Part shown: in pieces, positions 41,544-51,223 of the stretch
Numbering within the stretch: position 1 is the first letter of the stretch
Layout of the letters: each line of letters starts with the position of its first letter
Origin: Companilactobacillus sp. RD055328
GTDB lineage: Bacteria > Bacillota > Bacilli > Lactobacillales > Lactobacillaceae
Assembly (NCBI RefSeq): GCF_022835675.1
Contig: NZ_BQUT01000005.1
Location: 555,390-619,389 of the forward strand
Direction: 5' to 3'
Length of the DNA: 64,000 nt
Program-made: the position numbers and the translations under genes
Notes under the pieces: model-generated
What the model saw: only the letters and a program-made list of their open reading frames with translations
Told to the model about the DNA's origin: nothing
The model's database searches: none

Positions 41544-42711
41544 CAATTATTTCAGGACTTTCTTCATATAAATTTGATCTCTTTTTGAACCAGTCAAATG
41601 CTTTTGAAAAGATAATCTTCAAAATTGCATACGCAGGAATTCCTAGTAGGACACCTAAAACTCCGAATAAACTACCTGCAGCTAATAAGACAAGAATTGT
41701 AGTAACTGGATGCATTTGCATTTTGTTTCCTAATACAAGTGGTGACACTACACGCGTTTCAATAGTTTGCTCAATAATGAAGACAATAATTACTTTTAGT
41801 AACATCCCTGGTGTAAATAATGCAATCACTAATGAAGGTAATAACGCTAATGGTGTACCAACATAAGGAATTAAATTTAGAACCGTCGCAATAATTGCCA
41901 ATGGCAAACCATAACGTTGTCCAATGATTAAATAACCAATAAAGTACATTACTCCAACCCAGAAGGCGACAGTGATTTGGCCACGGATGTAAGCACTTAG
42001 AGAATTAGAAATTTCAGTAACTACTTCTTTACTAGATTTTCTGAATTTATTAGGCACATATTCAAAGAAATTATTAAAAAACTTATCTTTATCTTTTAAC
42101 ATGAAAAACAAAATAAATGGTGCTGTTAGTAATACCATTCCGATATTAGTAATAATTCCTACAGCTGAACCTAAATTGTTAAATGTTGTTGGAATAATAT
42201 TTCCCGCTTGTTTAGTGAATTTCTTTCCCCAATATTGTCCAGCATCTTGAAGTTGTTCTTGTAATTGTGAGCCAGAGAAATTCTTATCACCCAGGAATTT
42301 TCCTAAGAAGTTTTGGAATGAATCCCAATAACTAGGCCAGTGATTAATCATTGATTCAATTTGTGATTGTAAGACAGGAATAAATGATAATATCCCCCAA
42401 ATTAGCAACGCAAAAATAATTACAAAAACAACTGAGATTGTAACAACACGATTAATATGAAATTTATCATCACAGTAATTAACGAGCGGATCGATTAAAT
42501 AATAAAGAACCACCGATACAAGTAAAGTAGGCATAATAATCCCCAAAACTTGACCAATTGGTGAAAATACATAGCTAACTTTACTAAAAATGAATATAAT
42601 TAGTAGAACTAAGAAGATATTTAACAATCCCACAGTTAATTTATTATTAACAAACCAACGATAGAACCATGATTGTTTGAATGAATTTTTTTGGTTTTTT
42701 TCTTTTTCCAT
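41527..42711 (-). CDS. AI-2E family transporter
   Basis: A 394-residue membrane protein with about eight helices and the family regions GQRYGLPLAIIATVLNLIPYVGTPLAL and VSPLVLGNKMQMHPVTTILVLLAAG. Members export varied small solutes or ions (for example Na+/H+ exchange or AI-2 export), so the substrate is unknown here. Extra charged segments at both ends face the cytosol. It is followed by overlapping rlmA; both are probably one unit. Confidence 0.9.
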   Translation of the reverse strand: MEKEKNQKNSFKQSWFYRWFVNNKLTVGLLNIFLVLLIIFIFSKVSYVFSPIGQVLGIIMPTLLVSVVLYYLIDPLVNYCDDKFHINRVVTISVVFVIIFALLIWGILSFIPVLQSQIESMINHWPSYWDSFQNFLGKFLGDKNFSGSQLQEQLQDAGQYWGKKFTKQAGNIIPTTFNNLGSAVGIITNIGMVLLTAPFILFFMLKDKDKFFNNFFEYVPNKFRKSSKEVVTEISNSLSAYIRGQITVAFWVGVMYFIGYLIIGQRYGLPLAIIATVLNLIPYVGTPLALLPSLVIALFTPGMLLKVIIVFIIEQTIETRVVSPLVLGNKMQMHPVTTILVLLAAGSLFGVLGVLLGIPAYAILKIIFSKAFDWFKKRSNLYEESPEIIDEKED

Positions 42712-42802
42712 AATAATTTCCTTAAGAATAGTATTCTATATAACAAAATACCATATTTTATAATTAATGCTAGTTTATAATATTGATAACGAGGTGCAAC
42801 TA

Positions 42803-43822
42803 ATGAAAGAAAAAGTATATTTAAGTGGCTATACAAACAAAGGAAAAGGAGTATACATTGCCGAACTTGATACGCAAGCTCAAACAATCAGTACGCCAAC
42901 TCCTTATATTGAAATTGACCGACCTACTTACATTGATGTTGTAGACAATCATCTATACGCTATTCAAGAAAAAGGTGAATGGGGAGGAATTGCTGCCTAC
43001 GATATTTCAGGCGACAAACCTCAACACATTAACTCTGCTCTCAAAAAAGGTTCGGCTCCTTCATATGTTAAATATGATGCAAGTCGAAATATGATTTATT
43101 CATGCCAATTCCACGGTGGAAAAGTTTACGTTGATGAAGTTCTAGCTGATGGGAAACTTAAGAGTAAATACACTATTCTTTTAGAAGGTAGTGGCCCTAA
43201 ACCAGAACAAGATTCTTCAAAGCCCCACTTCAGTGGACTTACTCCTGATAATAAAATTATTGTCTGTGATTATGGTAGTGACAAAGTTTCAATTTTTGAT
43301 TTATCAGATACTAAAGTACCGACTCTACTATCTGAATATCATGCACCAGCAGGATCAGCTCCAAGACATCTTGTATTCCACCCAACAAAAAACATTGCTT
43401 ATATCATCTGCGAACTAGAAAGCGAAATTCTAGTAATGGATTATTCAACAACTACACATGAATTAGAATTTATCGAAAAAATTTCTACATTACCAGATAA
43501 TTTTGACGGCAAAAATACTGCGGCCGCAATCCGTATTAGTAATGATGGGAAATTCTTGTATGCTTCTAACCGAGGCCATAACACAATTGCTATCTTTGAA
43601 ATATCAGAAGATGGAAAACATTTATCAAATATTGCTGACCAAGATATTAATGGACAAGGCCCTCGCGATTTCGATCTTGACCCTACCAATAATTTCTTAC
43701 TATCAGCTAATCAAGATAGTAATGATCTAACACTATTCTCACGTGATGTTAATACTGGTTTATTAACAATAGTTAAAGACCAAGTTGCAATACCTGAATG
43801 TGTTTGTGTAAAATTTGTCTAA
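42803..43822 (+). CDS. pgl: Lactonase family protein (6-phosphogluconolactonase-like beta-propeller)
   Basis: Starting at ATG 42803 (GAGGTG six bases upstream) the protein has 339 residues, with the seven-bladed propeller repeats typical of the Pgl/YbhE family: KPHFSGLTPDNK, PRHLVFHPTKNIAYI, ISNDGKFLYASNRGHNTIAIF, GPRDFDLDPTNNFLLSANQDS. It probably hydrolyses 6-phosphogluconolactone in the pentose phosphate route. It diverges from the AI-2E gene; uppP follows 30 bases later. Confidence 0.88.
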   Translation: MKEKVYLSGYTNKGKGVYIAELDTQAQTISTPTPYIEIDRPTYIDVVDNHLYAIQEKGEWGGIAAYDISGDKPQHINSALKKGSAPSYVKYDASRNMIYSCQFHGGKVYVDEVLADGKLKSKYTILLEGSGPKPEQDSSKPHFSGLTPDNKIIVCDYGSDKVSIFDLSDTKVPTLLSEYHAPAGSAPRHLVFHPTKNIAYIICELESEILVMDYSTTTHELEFIEKISTLPDNFDGKNTAAAIRISNDGKFLYASNRGHNTIAIFEISEDGKHLSNIADQDINGQGPRDFDLDPTNNFLLSANQDSNDLTLFSRDVNTGLLTIVKDQVAIPECVCVKFV

Positions 43823-43852
43823 TTATTTTATTAAAAGAAGAGGTATAGCATC

Positions 43853-44695
43853 TTGTTAATCGAAATTTTTAAAACCATTATTTTGGGAATCATCGAAGGA
43901 GTTACTGAATTCCTTCCTATTAGTTCCACTGGACATTTGTACTTAGCTAATGAGTTCGTCAAACTTCACCAATCACAATCATTCATTAATATGTTCATGG
44001 TTGTAATTCAATTTGGGGCAATACTTGCGGTTATCTTGTTATACTTCAACAAATTAAACCCATTCTCACCAAAGAAATCTTCAACTGAAAAATCACAAAC
44101 TTGGACACTTTGGTTCAAAGTTGTCGTTGCTTGTATCCCATCTATCATTATCGGGCTTCCACTTAATGACTGGATGGACGCACATCTCAATACATGGCAA
44201 GTTATTTCAGCTACATTATTGATTTACGGTGTATTATTCATCATCATTGAAAACTACAATAAGAACAAAACTCCTAAGTTAACTGATCTAACATCTTTAA
44301 CTTATAAGACTGCTTTTATTATTGGACTCTTTCAAGTTCTTGCTTTGGTTCCCGGAACTTCACGTTCAGGAGCAACAATCTTAGGTGCAATTTTAATTGG
44401 TACATCAAGATTCGTAGCGACAGAATTCTCATTCTTCCTATCTATTCCAACCATGTTTGGTGCTAGTTTGTTGAAGATTGTCAAATTCATAAGTAAAGGT
44501 AACACCTTTACCGGTGAAGAAACTTTCATCTTAATCTTAGGTACAGTAGTGTCATTTATTGTTGCTTACATCTCAATTAAGTTCTTACTTAACTATATTA
44601 AGAAAAACGACTTCAAAGCTTTTGGTTGGTACAGAATCATTCTTGCCATCATTGTTATCGCCTACTTCGGTGGTAAAGCTGCCTTTGGATTCTAA
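43853..44695 (+). CDS. uppP: Undecaprenyl-diphosphatase UppP (BacA)
   Basis: A 280-residue membrane protein with about eight helices and both catalytic motifs: [15 protein letters not shown] near residue 15-29 and [10 protein letters not shown] near 165-174. It recycles undecaprenyl pyrophosphate to the monophosphate lipid carrier for peptidoglycan and teichoic acids and gives bacitracin resistance. The start is TTG, with AAGAGG upstream. It is followed 14 bases later by cutC. Confidence 0.96.
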   Translation: MLIEIFKTIILGIIEGVTEFLPISSTGHLYLANEFVKLHQSQSFINMFMVVIQFGAILAVILLYFNKLNPFSPKKSSTEKSQTWTLWFKVVVACIPSIIIGLPLNDWMDAHLNTWQVISATLLIYGVLFIIIENYNKNKTPKLTDLTSLTYKTAFIIGLFQVLALVPGTSRSGATILGAILIGTSRFVATEFSFFLSIPTMFGASLLKIVKFISKGNTFTGEETFILILGTVVSFIVAYISIKFLLNYIKKNDFKAFGWYRIILAIIVIAYFGGKAAFGF

Positions 44696-44709
44696 TAAGG
44701 AGAATCATT

Positions 44710-45345
44710 ATGATTTTAAAAGAAGTAGCCGTTGAAAATTATTCCAACATCCCTGCTGCTGTTATGGCTGGTGCCAACCGCATTGAGCTAAATGATAACT
44801 TAGCTGTCGGCGGAACTACCGTTAGCTACGGAGTTATGGCAGAAGCTGCTAAATATTTACAAGAAAAACAAGTTCCCTTAACAGTAATGATTCGACCTCG
44901 TGGCGGTAATTTCGTCTATAACGATATTGAATTAAAAATCATGGAAGCTGATATTTTCAAGGCGCAAGAGTTGGGAGTTGATGCAGTAACATTTGGCTGT
45001 TTAACTACTGATGGCAACCTTGATGAAGAAGCTATGGAAATGCTAATTGGAGCAAGCTCAGGTATGGATATCGTCATGCATATGGCATTTGATGATATTG
45101 ATGAAGCTAACCAAACAGATGTAATTGACTGGCTAGAAGAACATGACGTTAAACGTATTTTGACCCATGGTGGCGACTTAACAAAACCACTTAACGTCAA
45201 ACACCTACAAGAGTTAATTAAGCTCACAGAAGGTAAGAATATCGATATTCTACCCGGTGGTGGTATTACTTTTGAAAATATCGAAGGTCTAACAAAAGAA
45301 CTAAACGTCCCATTCATGCACGGAACAAAAATCGTAAAAATGTAA
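44710..45345 (+). CDS. cutC: CutC family protein
   Basis: A 211-residue TIM-barrel protein, CutC family, with IELNDNLAVGGTTVSYG, MIRPRGGNFVYND and ILPGGGITFENI. First named for copper homeostasis in E. coli, its role is disputed and some members act in other pathways. AAGGAG is seven bases before the ATG. Last gene of pgl-uppP-cutC; it ends with the terminator at 45348-45378. There is no link seen with the copper operon at 53.9-56.3 kb. Confidence 0.92.
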   Translation: MILKEVAVENYSNIPAAVMAGANRIELNDNLAVGGTTVSYGVMAEAAKYLQEKQVPLTVMIRPRGGNFVYNDIELKIMEADIFKAQELGVDAVTFGCLTTDGNLDEEAMEMLIGASSGMDIVMHMAFDDIDEANQTDVIDWLEEHDVKRILTHGGDLTKPLNVKHLQELIKLTEGKNIDILPGGGITFENIEGLTKELNVPFMHGTKIVKM

Positions 45346-45347
45346 AC

Positions 45348-45378
45348 AAAAAAGCCACCTCAATTGAGGTGGCTTTTT
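45348..45378. terminator. Terminator after cutC, identical to the one at 45721-45751
   Basis: A perfect palindrome GCCACCTCAATTGAGGTGGC flanked by A and T runs, effective in both directions. The same 31-base sequence recurs 373 bases downstream. Confidence 0.92.
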
Positions 45379-45464
45379 GTTTCAGTATATTTAACCACTT
45401 TACTTTTAGAATGATTCTTGATTAGATATAAGAGATATTAAAATTTTGAAGAAGAAAGGTGCCT

Positions 45465-45740
45465 ATGGATATTTCAATTAGTTGGTTGGTAATACTATTC
45501 TTTATAGCCGCCATAATTTCTGCTGTTTCTTACTTTGTTTCTAATAACAAAAGCAAGAAAAAAATTAACCTTATAATAAAAAACGAAAAGAGTAATTTGG
45601 AGGAAATTATTGCAAATTCCGATTCCAAGTTAACATCAATCAAAAAGATTAGATTGTCTTATAACCTTGGCACAATAGAAGCTATTGAAGTCTATGCAAA
45701 AATAGATGAAACAAAAAATAAAAAAAGCCACCTCAATTGA
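45465..45740 (+). CDS. Hypothetical small membrane-anchored protein
   Basis: I do not recognise this 91-residue protein. It starts at ATG 45465 (GAAAGG upstream; a GTG two codons earlier is possible). Residues about 5-25 form one hydrophobic helix, followed by a Lys-rich stretch (NNKSKKKINLII) suggesting N-out/C-in anchoring, and a soluble tail of about 60 residues. The last codons (KKSHLN) are written inside the left arm of the 45721-45751 terminator. It is a lone gene flanked by two identical terminators. Real coding status is likely but unproven. Confidence 0.6.
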   Translation: MDISISWLVILFFIAAIISAVSYFVSNNKSKKKINLIIKNEKSNLEEIIANSDSKLTSIKKIRLSYNLGTIEAIEVYAKIDETKNKKSHLN

Positions 45741-45751
45741 GGTGGCTTTTT
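45721..45751. terminator. Second copy of the GCCACCTCA palindromic terminator
   Basis: Identical over 31 bases to 45348-45378. It serves as a shared terminator for the small plus-strand gene and convergent mgtE. Confidence 0.92.
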
Positions 45752-47111
45752 ACATGAAAAATTTCATAAATAGACTTGCGATATTAAAATAAATTAATAC
45801 TGAGGTTAAATCACTAAGTGTTGAAATAAATGGCCCACTAGCAACTGCTGGATCAAACCCTAGTTTTTCCATAATAATAGGAATTAAACTTCCGGCTAAA
45901 TTAGCAACAGTTATTGCCACCATCATCGCTAATCCTATGACAAATCCCAAAATAAAGTTATTTTGCCATAATCCAACTACTAACCAGATAACTGCTCCAG
46001 TAATAACTCCAGTTAAGACTCCGGTAAAAATTTCACGTAGAATCAGTTTTCCTACTCGGAATTCTTCATCTTCTTTAACTATAGCTAATCTTCTAACTGC
46101 CACGGCCAAACTTTGAGTTCCGGCATTACCAGCGGTACCTGTTATCAAGGTAATAAATACCGCTAAGATACTTGCTTGACTGAGTAGTATCTCAAAATGA
46201 CTAATTAATGTTGCCGTAATCATTCCTAAGAATAACAATGTAATCAACCAAGGTAATCGCTTAGTTGCTGCTCGTACAGGGCTCTCAGTAATGGCTTCGT
46301 CAACGTCAACACCGGCCAAACCAGAGTAATCTGATTGAGCTTCGTCATCAATAATCTCAATAACGTCATCAACGGTAATAATTCCGACCATACGATTAGC
46401 GTGATCGACAACTGGCATTACTAAGAATTCGTAGTCACGAAAGACTTGCGCAACCTCAGCTTGATCAGCATCAACATTAATTGAAATAACATGTTGATTC
46501 ATGATGTTGCCAAGTTTCTTATTATCTGAATTCAAAACCAATTCACGAAGTGACAAGACACCTGTTAAATCACCATTCTCATCAACTACAAATAAGGCAT
46601 TAATTGTTTCGGCGTCTTTTGCTTCTTCTTTCAATTCCGCAGTAGCTGCCTTAACTGTTTGATCAGCTGTGAAACTAACATAGTCGGTAGTCATTAATCC
46701 ACCGGCTGTTTGCGTATCATAATGTAACAAACCACGAAGATTGTTAGCGTCTGCTCTCGGCATTCGTGACAAGTAACGGTCAATCTCAGGAGTTTCTAAG
46801 TGTTCCAGGATATCGGCTGCATTATCATCGTACATGTTATTCAACATGTCAGCAGCATATTCAACATCCATTTCTTCTAAGAACTCTGGCAACTCTGGGA
46901 GATCTTCTTCGATTGTATCGAACATATCAGCTGTTTCGTCAGGTTGTAAGATAGTGTATAACTTCAATCTATCATCTTGTTTAAGCGTTAGATAAAACTC
47001 TGATTGTTCATAGAAATGCATATCTAAGAATCGTTTGCGAAACTTCTTATTATCATTTCCTCTTAGTAATTCAGCTAGTACTTCGTATTCATTTTCAATA
47101 TTATTTCCCAT
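45750..47111 (-). CDS. mgtE: Magnesium transporter MgtE
   Basis: A 453-residue protein of normal MgtE layout: an N-terminal helical superhelix domain (about 1-130), two CBS domains (about 135-260) that sense cytosolic Mg2+, and five membrane helices (about 285-450) with the pore segment TGTAGNAGTQSLAVAVR. It imports Mg2+ and closes at high internal Mg2+. It lies six bases after the RluD-like gene, in the unit relQ-nadK-rluD-mgtE, so no separate Mg riboswitch is expected and none is seen. Confidence 0.96.
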   Translation of the reverse strand: MGNNIENEYEVLAELLRGNDNKKFRKRFLDMHFYEQSEFYLTLKQDDRLKLYTILQPDETADMFDTIEEDLPELPEFLEEMDVEYAADMLNNMYDDNAADILEHLETPEIDRYLSRMPRADANNLRGLLHYDTQTAGGLMTTDYVSFTADQTVKAATAELKEEAKDAETINALFVVDENGDLTGVLSLRELVLNSDNKKLGNIMNQHVISINVDADQAEVAQVFRDYEFLVMPVVDHANRMVGIITVDDVIEIIDDEAQSDYSGLAGVDVDEAITESPVRAATKRLPWLITLLFLGMITATLISHFEILLSQASILAVFITLITGTAGNAGTQSLAVAVRRLAIVKEDEEFRVGKLILREIFTGVLTGVITGAVIWLVVGLWQNNFILGFVIGLAMMVAITVANLAGSLIPIIMEKLGFDPAVASGPFISTLSDLTSVLIYFNIASLFMKFFM

Positions 47112-47116
47112 AAGCG

Positions 47117-48010
47117 TTATTCCTTCAATTCATGAATTAACTCCCTTATGTCAATAGGGACTTGCGATTCAACTTCTACAATTTCTTGTGTGAATGGGTG
47201 GATAAAAGATAATTTAAAACAATGTAAAGCTTGTCGATTAATTAATGTTGTTGGTTCTTTAGCATACAGACTATCACCAAACAACGGATGTCCGATTGCA
47301 GAAAAATGTACTCGAATTTGATGTGTACGACCAGTAATAAGATCTACTTTCACTTGAGAGCCTGTCGGATAGTTCTCAACTACTTCATATCTAGTTAATG
47401 AATCTTTGCCGTCATCTCTAACTTCTCGTCTCATATAGAAATCATCAGATACGCCAATTGGCAGATTGATTTCTTGTAATCCTGTAGTGTTTATCGGATT
47501 TTGTACAATGGCAATATATTGTTTCTTAAAACTATTTGAATGAATATTTTCTCCCAAGCGTGAATGGGACAATGACTTCTTAGCAAAAATCATTAATCCT
47601 GAAGTATCTCGATCTAATCGTGTCACCACATGAATCGCATCGGATTCACCATTTTTCTGTAGATAAGCTTTAACAAAGTTAGCCATTGTTGGAGTACTTT
47701 TTGAACGAGCTGGCAGACTGGCAACACCTGCTGGTTTATCCACAATTAGATAATGTTTATCTTCGTATTTAATATCTAAGTGACCATCAACTGCTTCTAA
47801 AATATCATTCCCTGATTCTTTAGGCAGTTGAACAATGATTACATCGCCAACAGTCATTTGATAATTTAAATATCGTTCTTTTTTATTCACATAAATATGT
47901 CCATCATGATTTTTTATCTTTGATAGTTGACTAGTTGAGAAACTCTTGCTGTTCAAAAAACCACGTACAATCTTCTTATCGTTTGCTTGAACTATCCATT
48001 TAAAAATCAT
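47117..48010 (-). CDS. RluA/RluD family 23S/tRNA pseudouridine synthase
   Basis: A 297-residue enzyme with an S4-like N-terminal region (KIVRGFLNSKSFSTSQLSKIKN) and the catalytic motif HVVTRLDRDTSGLMIFAK containing the active Asp, plus the C-terminal GRTHQIRVHFSAIGHPLFGD. It converts uridine to pseudouridine in ribosomal RNA; position next to nadK matches YjbO of B. subtilis. Exact target not certain. Two bases separate it from nadK. Confidence 0.94.
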   Translation of the reverse strand: MIFKWIVQANDKKIVRGFLNSKSFSTSQLSKIKNHDGHIYVNKKERYLNYQMTVGDVIIVQLPKESGNDILEAVDGHLDIKYEDKHYLIVDKPAGVASLPARSKSTPTMANFVKAYLQKNGESDAIHVVTRLDRDTSGLMIFAKKSLSHSRLGENIHSNSFKKQYIAIVQNPINTTGLQEINLPIGVSDDFYMRREVRDDGKDSLTRYEVVENYPTGSQVKVDLITGRTHQIRVHFSAIGHPLFGDSLYAKEPTTLINRQALHCFKLSFIHPFTQEIVEVESQVPIDIRELIHELKE

Positions 48011-48012
48011 AA

Positions 48013-48822
48013 TTATTTATAATCATTAGTACCCAAGAAAGCATGTTCTACACGTCCCCAGAAATGGCGATCACGTAATTTAGCAAACTGGATTACTTCC
48101 TTAGAAATTCGATATTTTATTAATTTAACCGAACAGTTAGTGCGTGAATTAGTATCATAATTAACTATATAGTCGCTGCCTTCTGCTGGTATTATTTTCA
48201 CTTCTTGAGAACTCGGAACAATAATTGGCGCAGAAATCGATCGATAGATTCGATTATTAATAGGCGCTATTTCATTCACTTGCATAACCCTTGATTTCGG
48301 ATGAATTACAGCTCCACCAATAGATTTGGCATATGCGGTAGATCCACTTGGAGTTGAAAAACTCAGCCCATCGCCTCTGAAACGCTCAAAAAATTCACCA
48401 TCTAAATATACATCTGCTCGCATCGTTTTTGATGGACGTTTAATAATTGCTTCATTTAAAGCATAAAAGCTTTTTGTAGTATTGTCTGTATAAGTAATGT
48501 CTGCTTCTAAGACCGGATATTCAAAAGTTTGTCCATCATAGTTCTTCAAAGCTTCAATCAATTCATCCACTTCATTATCACGCCAATCAGCGTAAAAACC
48601 TAAATGTCCGGTATGTATTCCGATGAATTTCATTTGTGATAATCGATTAGTATATTCATGAAATGTACTCAAAAAAGTACCATCCCCGCCAACACTAATG
48701 GCTAAATCAGGATTCTTTTTATCAAATTCAAACCCAGCAGCTTCAAGCTTTTGACGTATGTTTTTGGCTGTTTTTACTGATATTTCTTTTGTATTATGAT
48801 TTATCCATACTTTCATTGTCAT
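48013..48822 (-). CDS. nadK: NAD kinase
   Basis: A 269-residue protein with the NAD kinase signature GGDGTFL at about 45-51 and the downstream PSGSTAYAKSIGGAV loop. It phosphorylates NAD to NADP. It overlaps the relQ 3' end by 29 bases; the true start may be the second ATG (48816). The relQ-nadK-rluD order is conserved in Bacilli. Confidence 0.96.
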   Translation of the reverse strand: MTMKVWINHNTKEISVKTAKNIRQKLEAAGFEFDKKNPDLAISVGGDGTFLSTFHEYTNRLSQMKFIGIHTGHLGFYADWRDNEVDELIEALKNYDGQTFEYPVLEADITYTDNTTKSFYALNEAIIKRPSKTMRADVYLDGEFFERFRGDGLSFSTPSGSTAYAKSIGGAVIHPKSRVMQVNEIAPINNRIYRSISAPIIVPSSQEVKIIPAEGSDYIVNYDTNSRTNCSVKLIKYRISKEVIQFAKLRDRHFWGRVEHAFLGTNDYK

Positions 48823-49468
48823 TATCTACATCCGCTTTTTTTGTTTGTTGTTTCTTTCGTACAGTGAAGTATTGTTGAGCTTCTTGTATTTCACCACGAA
48901 TTGTCGACATTTCTTCATCTAACATGAATGAAGCTTCTGCCGCACGTTTTAATCGATCATTAATTTCTTCTGGAAAGTCGCCTTGGTATTTATAATTAAG
49001 TGAATGTTCAATAGTCGACCAGAAATTCATCGCTAAAGTTCTGATTTGAATTTCAGCTAAAATGTTTTTTTGCCCTGTAGTTAATTGAATCGGATATTCG
49101 ATTACCATATGATACGAGCGATAACCACTCGACTTACTATTCGTAACATAATCACGTTCTTCAATAACTCGCAGGTCTTCTCTTTGATGTAATAAGTCAG
49201 CAACTTCGTATATATCTTCAACAAACTGCGTTTGTATTCGCAATCCTGCAATATCTTGCATGTCTTTTTCTAATACATCTTGAGCTATATAACGACGCTG
49301 CATTTTTTCTTTGATACTATCAACATTTTTGACTCGTCCAGTTACATACTCAATTGGTGAGTGTTCGCCACGATCTAAGAATTCTTTTCGCGCACTTCTT
49401 AACTTGATTTTAAGCTCATCAACTGCCTGTTTATAAGGTGTTAAAAACGCTTCCCAATTATCAGTCAT
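48794..49468 (-). CDS. relQ: Small alarmone synthetase RelQ (YjbM)
   Basis: Starting at ATG 49468 (AAGGTGA five bases upstream) the protein has 224 residues. It consists of a RelA/SpoT synthetase domain only, with the motifs AGLRIQTQFVEDIYEV, SSGYRSYHMVIEYP and AEIQIRTLAMNFWSTIEHSLNYK. It makes (p)ppGpp and pGpp without hydrolase or regulatory domains, as a tetramer. First gene of relQ-nadK-rluD-mgtE. A TG-extended TACAAT at 49502-49507 may be its -10. Confidence 0.95.
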   Translation of the reverse strand: MTDNWEAFLTPYKQAVDELKIKLRSARKEFLDRGEHSPIEYVTGRVKNVDSIKEKMQRRYIAQDVLEKDMQDIAGLRIQTQFVEDIYEVADLLHQREDLRVIEERDYVTNSKSSGYRSYHMVIEYPIQLTTGQKNILAEIQIRTLAMNFWSTIEHSLNYKYQGDFPEEINDRLKRAAEASFMLDEEMSTIRGEIQEAQQYFTVRKKQQTKKADVDNDNESMDKS

Positions 49469-49577
49469 AGCACTCACCTTCTTTCTATAATATCAACTAA
49501 AATTGTACCATAACTTATTAATTCATATTTATATTACCAACTTAGGCTCCCATCAGCCATGAAAAAGTGCAAAATTG

Positions 49578-49606
49578 TTGAACTATCGCGTTTTTTTAGA
49601 TAAAGT
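49578..49606 (+). promoter_or_regulatory. Candidate promoter of spxH
   Basis: TTGAAC, 17 bases, TAAAGT, about 45 bases before the GTG start of the plus-strand gene. The 182-base divergent gap to relQ holds nothing else I can name. Confidence 0.45.
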
Positions 49607-49650
49607 AGCTCTTAGAGATTGATATTTATATATCTGAGGGAGAACTAATT

Positions 49651-50277
49651 GTGTGGGAAGTTTTTTTATTTGTTAATCCATTGGGGTCTTATTGTCTAAA
49701 AACAGAACGTACTATTCTGGAATTCGTCAAGAAACATAATATCCAAGCACACTTTAATTTTATCGCTATTACTAATATGGAAAACGTTAACGATATTCTT
49801 GAGAATGTTTTCGACAATACTACTGACTTAGAATTAAGAAACGAAATTACTATTGCGGCTTACGATGCTGCACTTACCTATAAAGCTGCTGCCTGTCAGG
49901 GTAAGAAAAAAGCTCGTGAATTGTTAATGTCAATTCAATATGCATTTAACGAATTGAATCGCGAATACAATAATGATTTAGTTAAGGAAATTACTACTAA
50001 ATTAAATATCGACTTCAAAGAATTAATAGCCGATAAAGAATGTGACTTAGTTAATAGTAGTTTCCAAGCTGATCAATTACTAGCTCGTGAAATGAACGTC
50101 ACGCATACACCATCAACTGTTATTTTTAACTATGATGCCAACGACTCCAACGGTCTTTTAATAGACAATTGTCAGTCAAGTGACGAGTTAATTGCTATCT
50201 TATTAGATTTATATCAACAAAATAATAGTAATTTACTCGAACAAAATATTATTGACTTGTCATTCTATCAGAACTAA
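49651..50277 (+). CDS. spxH: DsbA-fold ClpXP adaptor, SpxH (YjbH) family
   Basis: A 208-residue thioredoxin-fold protein starting MWEVFLFVNPLGSYCLKTE; GTG start eight bases after GAGGGAG. At the position of the CxxC pair it has GSYC, only one cysteine, so it is unlikely to be an oxidoreductase. In Bacilli SpxH binds Spx and delivers it to ClpXP. Its location between relQ and coiA/mecA/spx matches the B. subtilis yjbH neighbourhood. The 3' end overlaps the convergent coiA gene by 18 bases. Confidence 0.82.
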   Translation: MWEVFLFVNPLGSYCLKTERTILEFVKKHNIQAHFNFIAITNMENVNDILENVFDNTTDLELRNEITIAAYDAALTYKAAACQGKKKARELLMSIQYAFNELNREYNNDLVKEITTKLNIDFKELIADKECDLVNSSFQADQLLAREMNVTHTPSTVIFNYDANDSNGLLIDNCQSSDELIAILLDLYQQNNSNLLEQNIIDLSFYQN

Positions 50278-51159
50278 TAAGTTTTCTAATTTTTCACTAA
50301 CCTCAGCGACGACAATTTCTGTCAGCTGGGGTTTTATTTGTATATTGGCTGGTATTATTAATAGCTTATCTAGTTCAATTGATTTTTGATATAACTTTAG
50401 GGTTTTGGCAATATCATATCGAAGAATCGGCGGAAAAATAGGTACATAGTTCTCAAGTTGCAAATAGTCGATTCTGTATGCGTAACAGTATTTTTTAAAT
50501 TTCTCAGTATATGATTTATTAATAATATTTATTGTTTCCGTTCTTTCAGGTTTGAAGTTACGTAAACTATTCAAACTAGTAAACTTATGTACTTCATAGC
50601 GACGATTATTCATCACACCGAAAAATTCTAAGTTATATACTAAAGTATATAGATGACATTTAGTATTCAAAAAGATTAAATGCCATTTCCATTGGTCATT
50701 GTAATTCAAAAATTTCAATTGACGTGATGACATTCTCTTGCAAAAATAGTTAGTATTAAGAATCCACAGATTTTGATATCCACATTTTTCATAACCAGTT
50801 ACTCTACTAATAAGTTCTCTTTCTTTAATTGGTGCTTGTTGAAATTCAACCGCAATTTCGCGATTTGTTGTAGTGGCTAATACATCAATTCTTTGTTCAG
50901 TTGATGTGTAAACTTCTAGTTCGGTATTGTATCCGATTTCTTTGAAATCTTGCTTTAGCGTTAACTTCCCTTTTTTATGTAACGAACTTTCACCACTACT
51001 GCGATCACGATTACTATAGTGACAGAAGTAACTCCGTCTATTATTATTTTTTATCAACTTAACTTCTTCATCACATTGAGTACAATAATAAGTTCGACTA
51101 CAATCCGTTTCTAATACAGCATAAACTAACTTACCTGTTATATCTTTAGCAGCAAACAT
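50260..51159 (-). CDS. coiA: Competence protein CoiA-like
   Basis: A 299-residue CoiA-family protein. A zinc-binding segment (YYCTQCDEEV) leads into a nuclease-like core with the patterns RIDVLA and IAVEFQQAP (restriction-endonuclease D..ExQ/K arrangement), then a C-terminal helical part. CoiA promotes recombination during transformation by acting with RecA. It lies after mecA with a terminator between. Overlap with convergent spxH is 18 bases. Confidence 0.9.
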   Translation of the reverse strand: MFAAKDITGKLVYAVLETDCSRTYYCTQCDEEVKLIKNNNRRSYFCHYSNRDRSSGESSLHKKGKLTLKQDFKEIGYNTELEVYTSTEQRIDVLATTTNREIAVEFQQAPIKERELISRVTGYEKCGYQNLWILNTNYFCKRMSSRQLKFLNYNDQWKWHLIFLNTKCHLYTLVYNLEFFGVMNNRRYEVHKFTSLNSLRNFKPERTETINIINKSYTEKFKKYCYAYRIDYLQLENYVPIFPPILRYDIAKTLKLYQKSIELDKLLIIPANIQIKPQLTEIVVAEVSEKLENLLVLIE

Positions 51160-51187
51160 TCAATCACCTCAGACATAATTACGCAAA

Positions 51188-51223
51188 ATAAAAAGAAGCT
51201 TACTAATGTAAGCTTCTTTTTAT
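51188..51223 (-). terminator. Intrinsic terminator after mecA
   Basis: Arms AAAAAGAAGCTTAC/GTAAGCTTCTTTTT around TAAT, overlapping the mecA stop. Confidence 0.92.
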
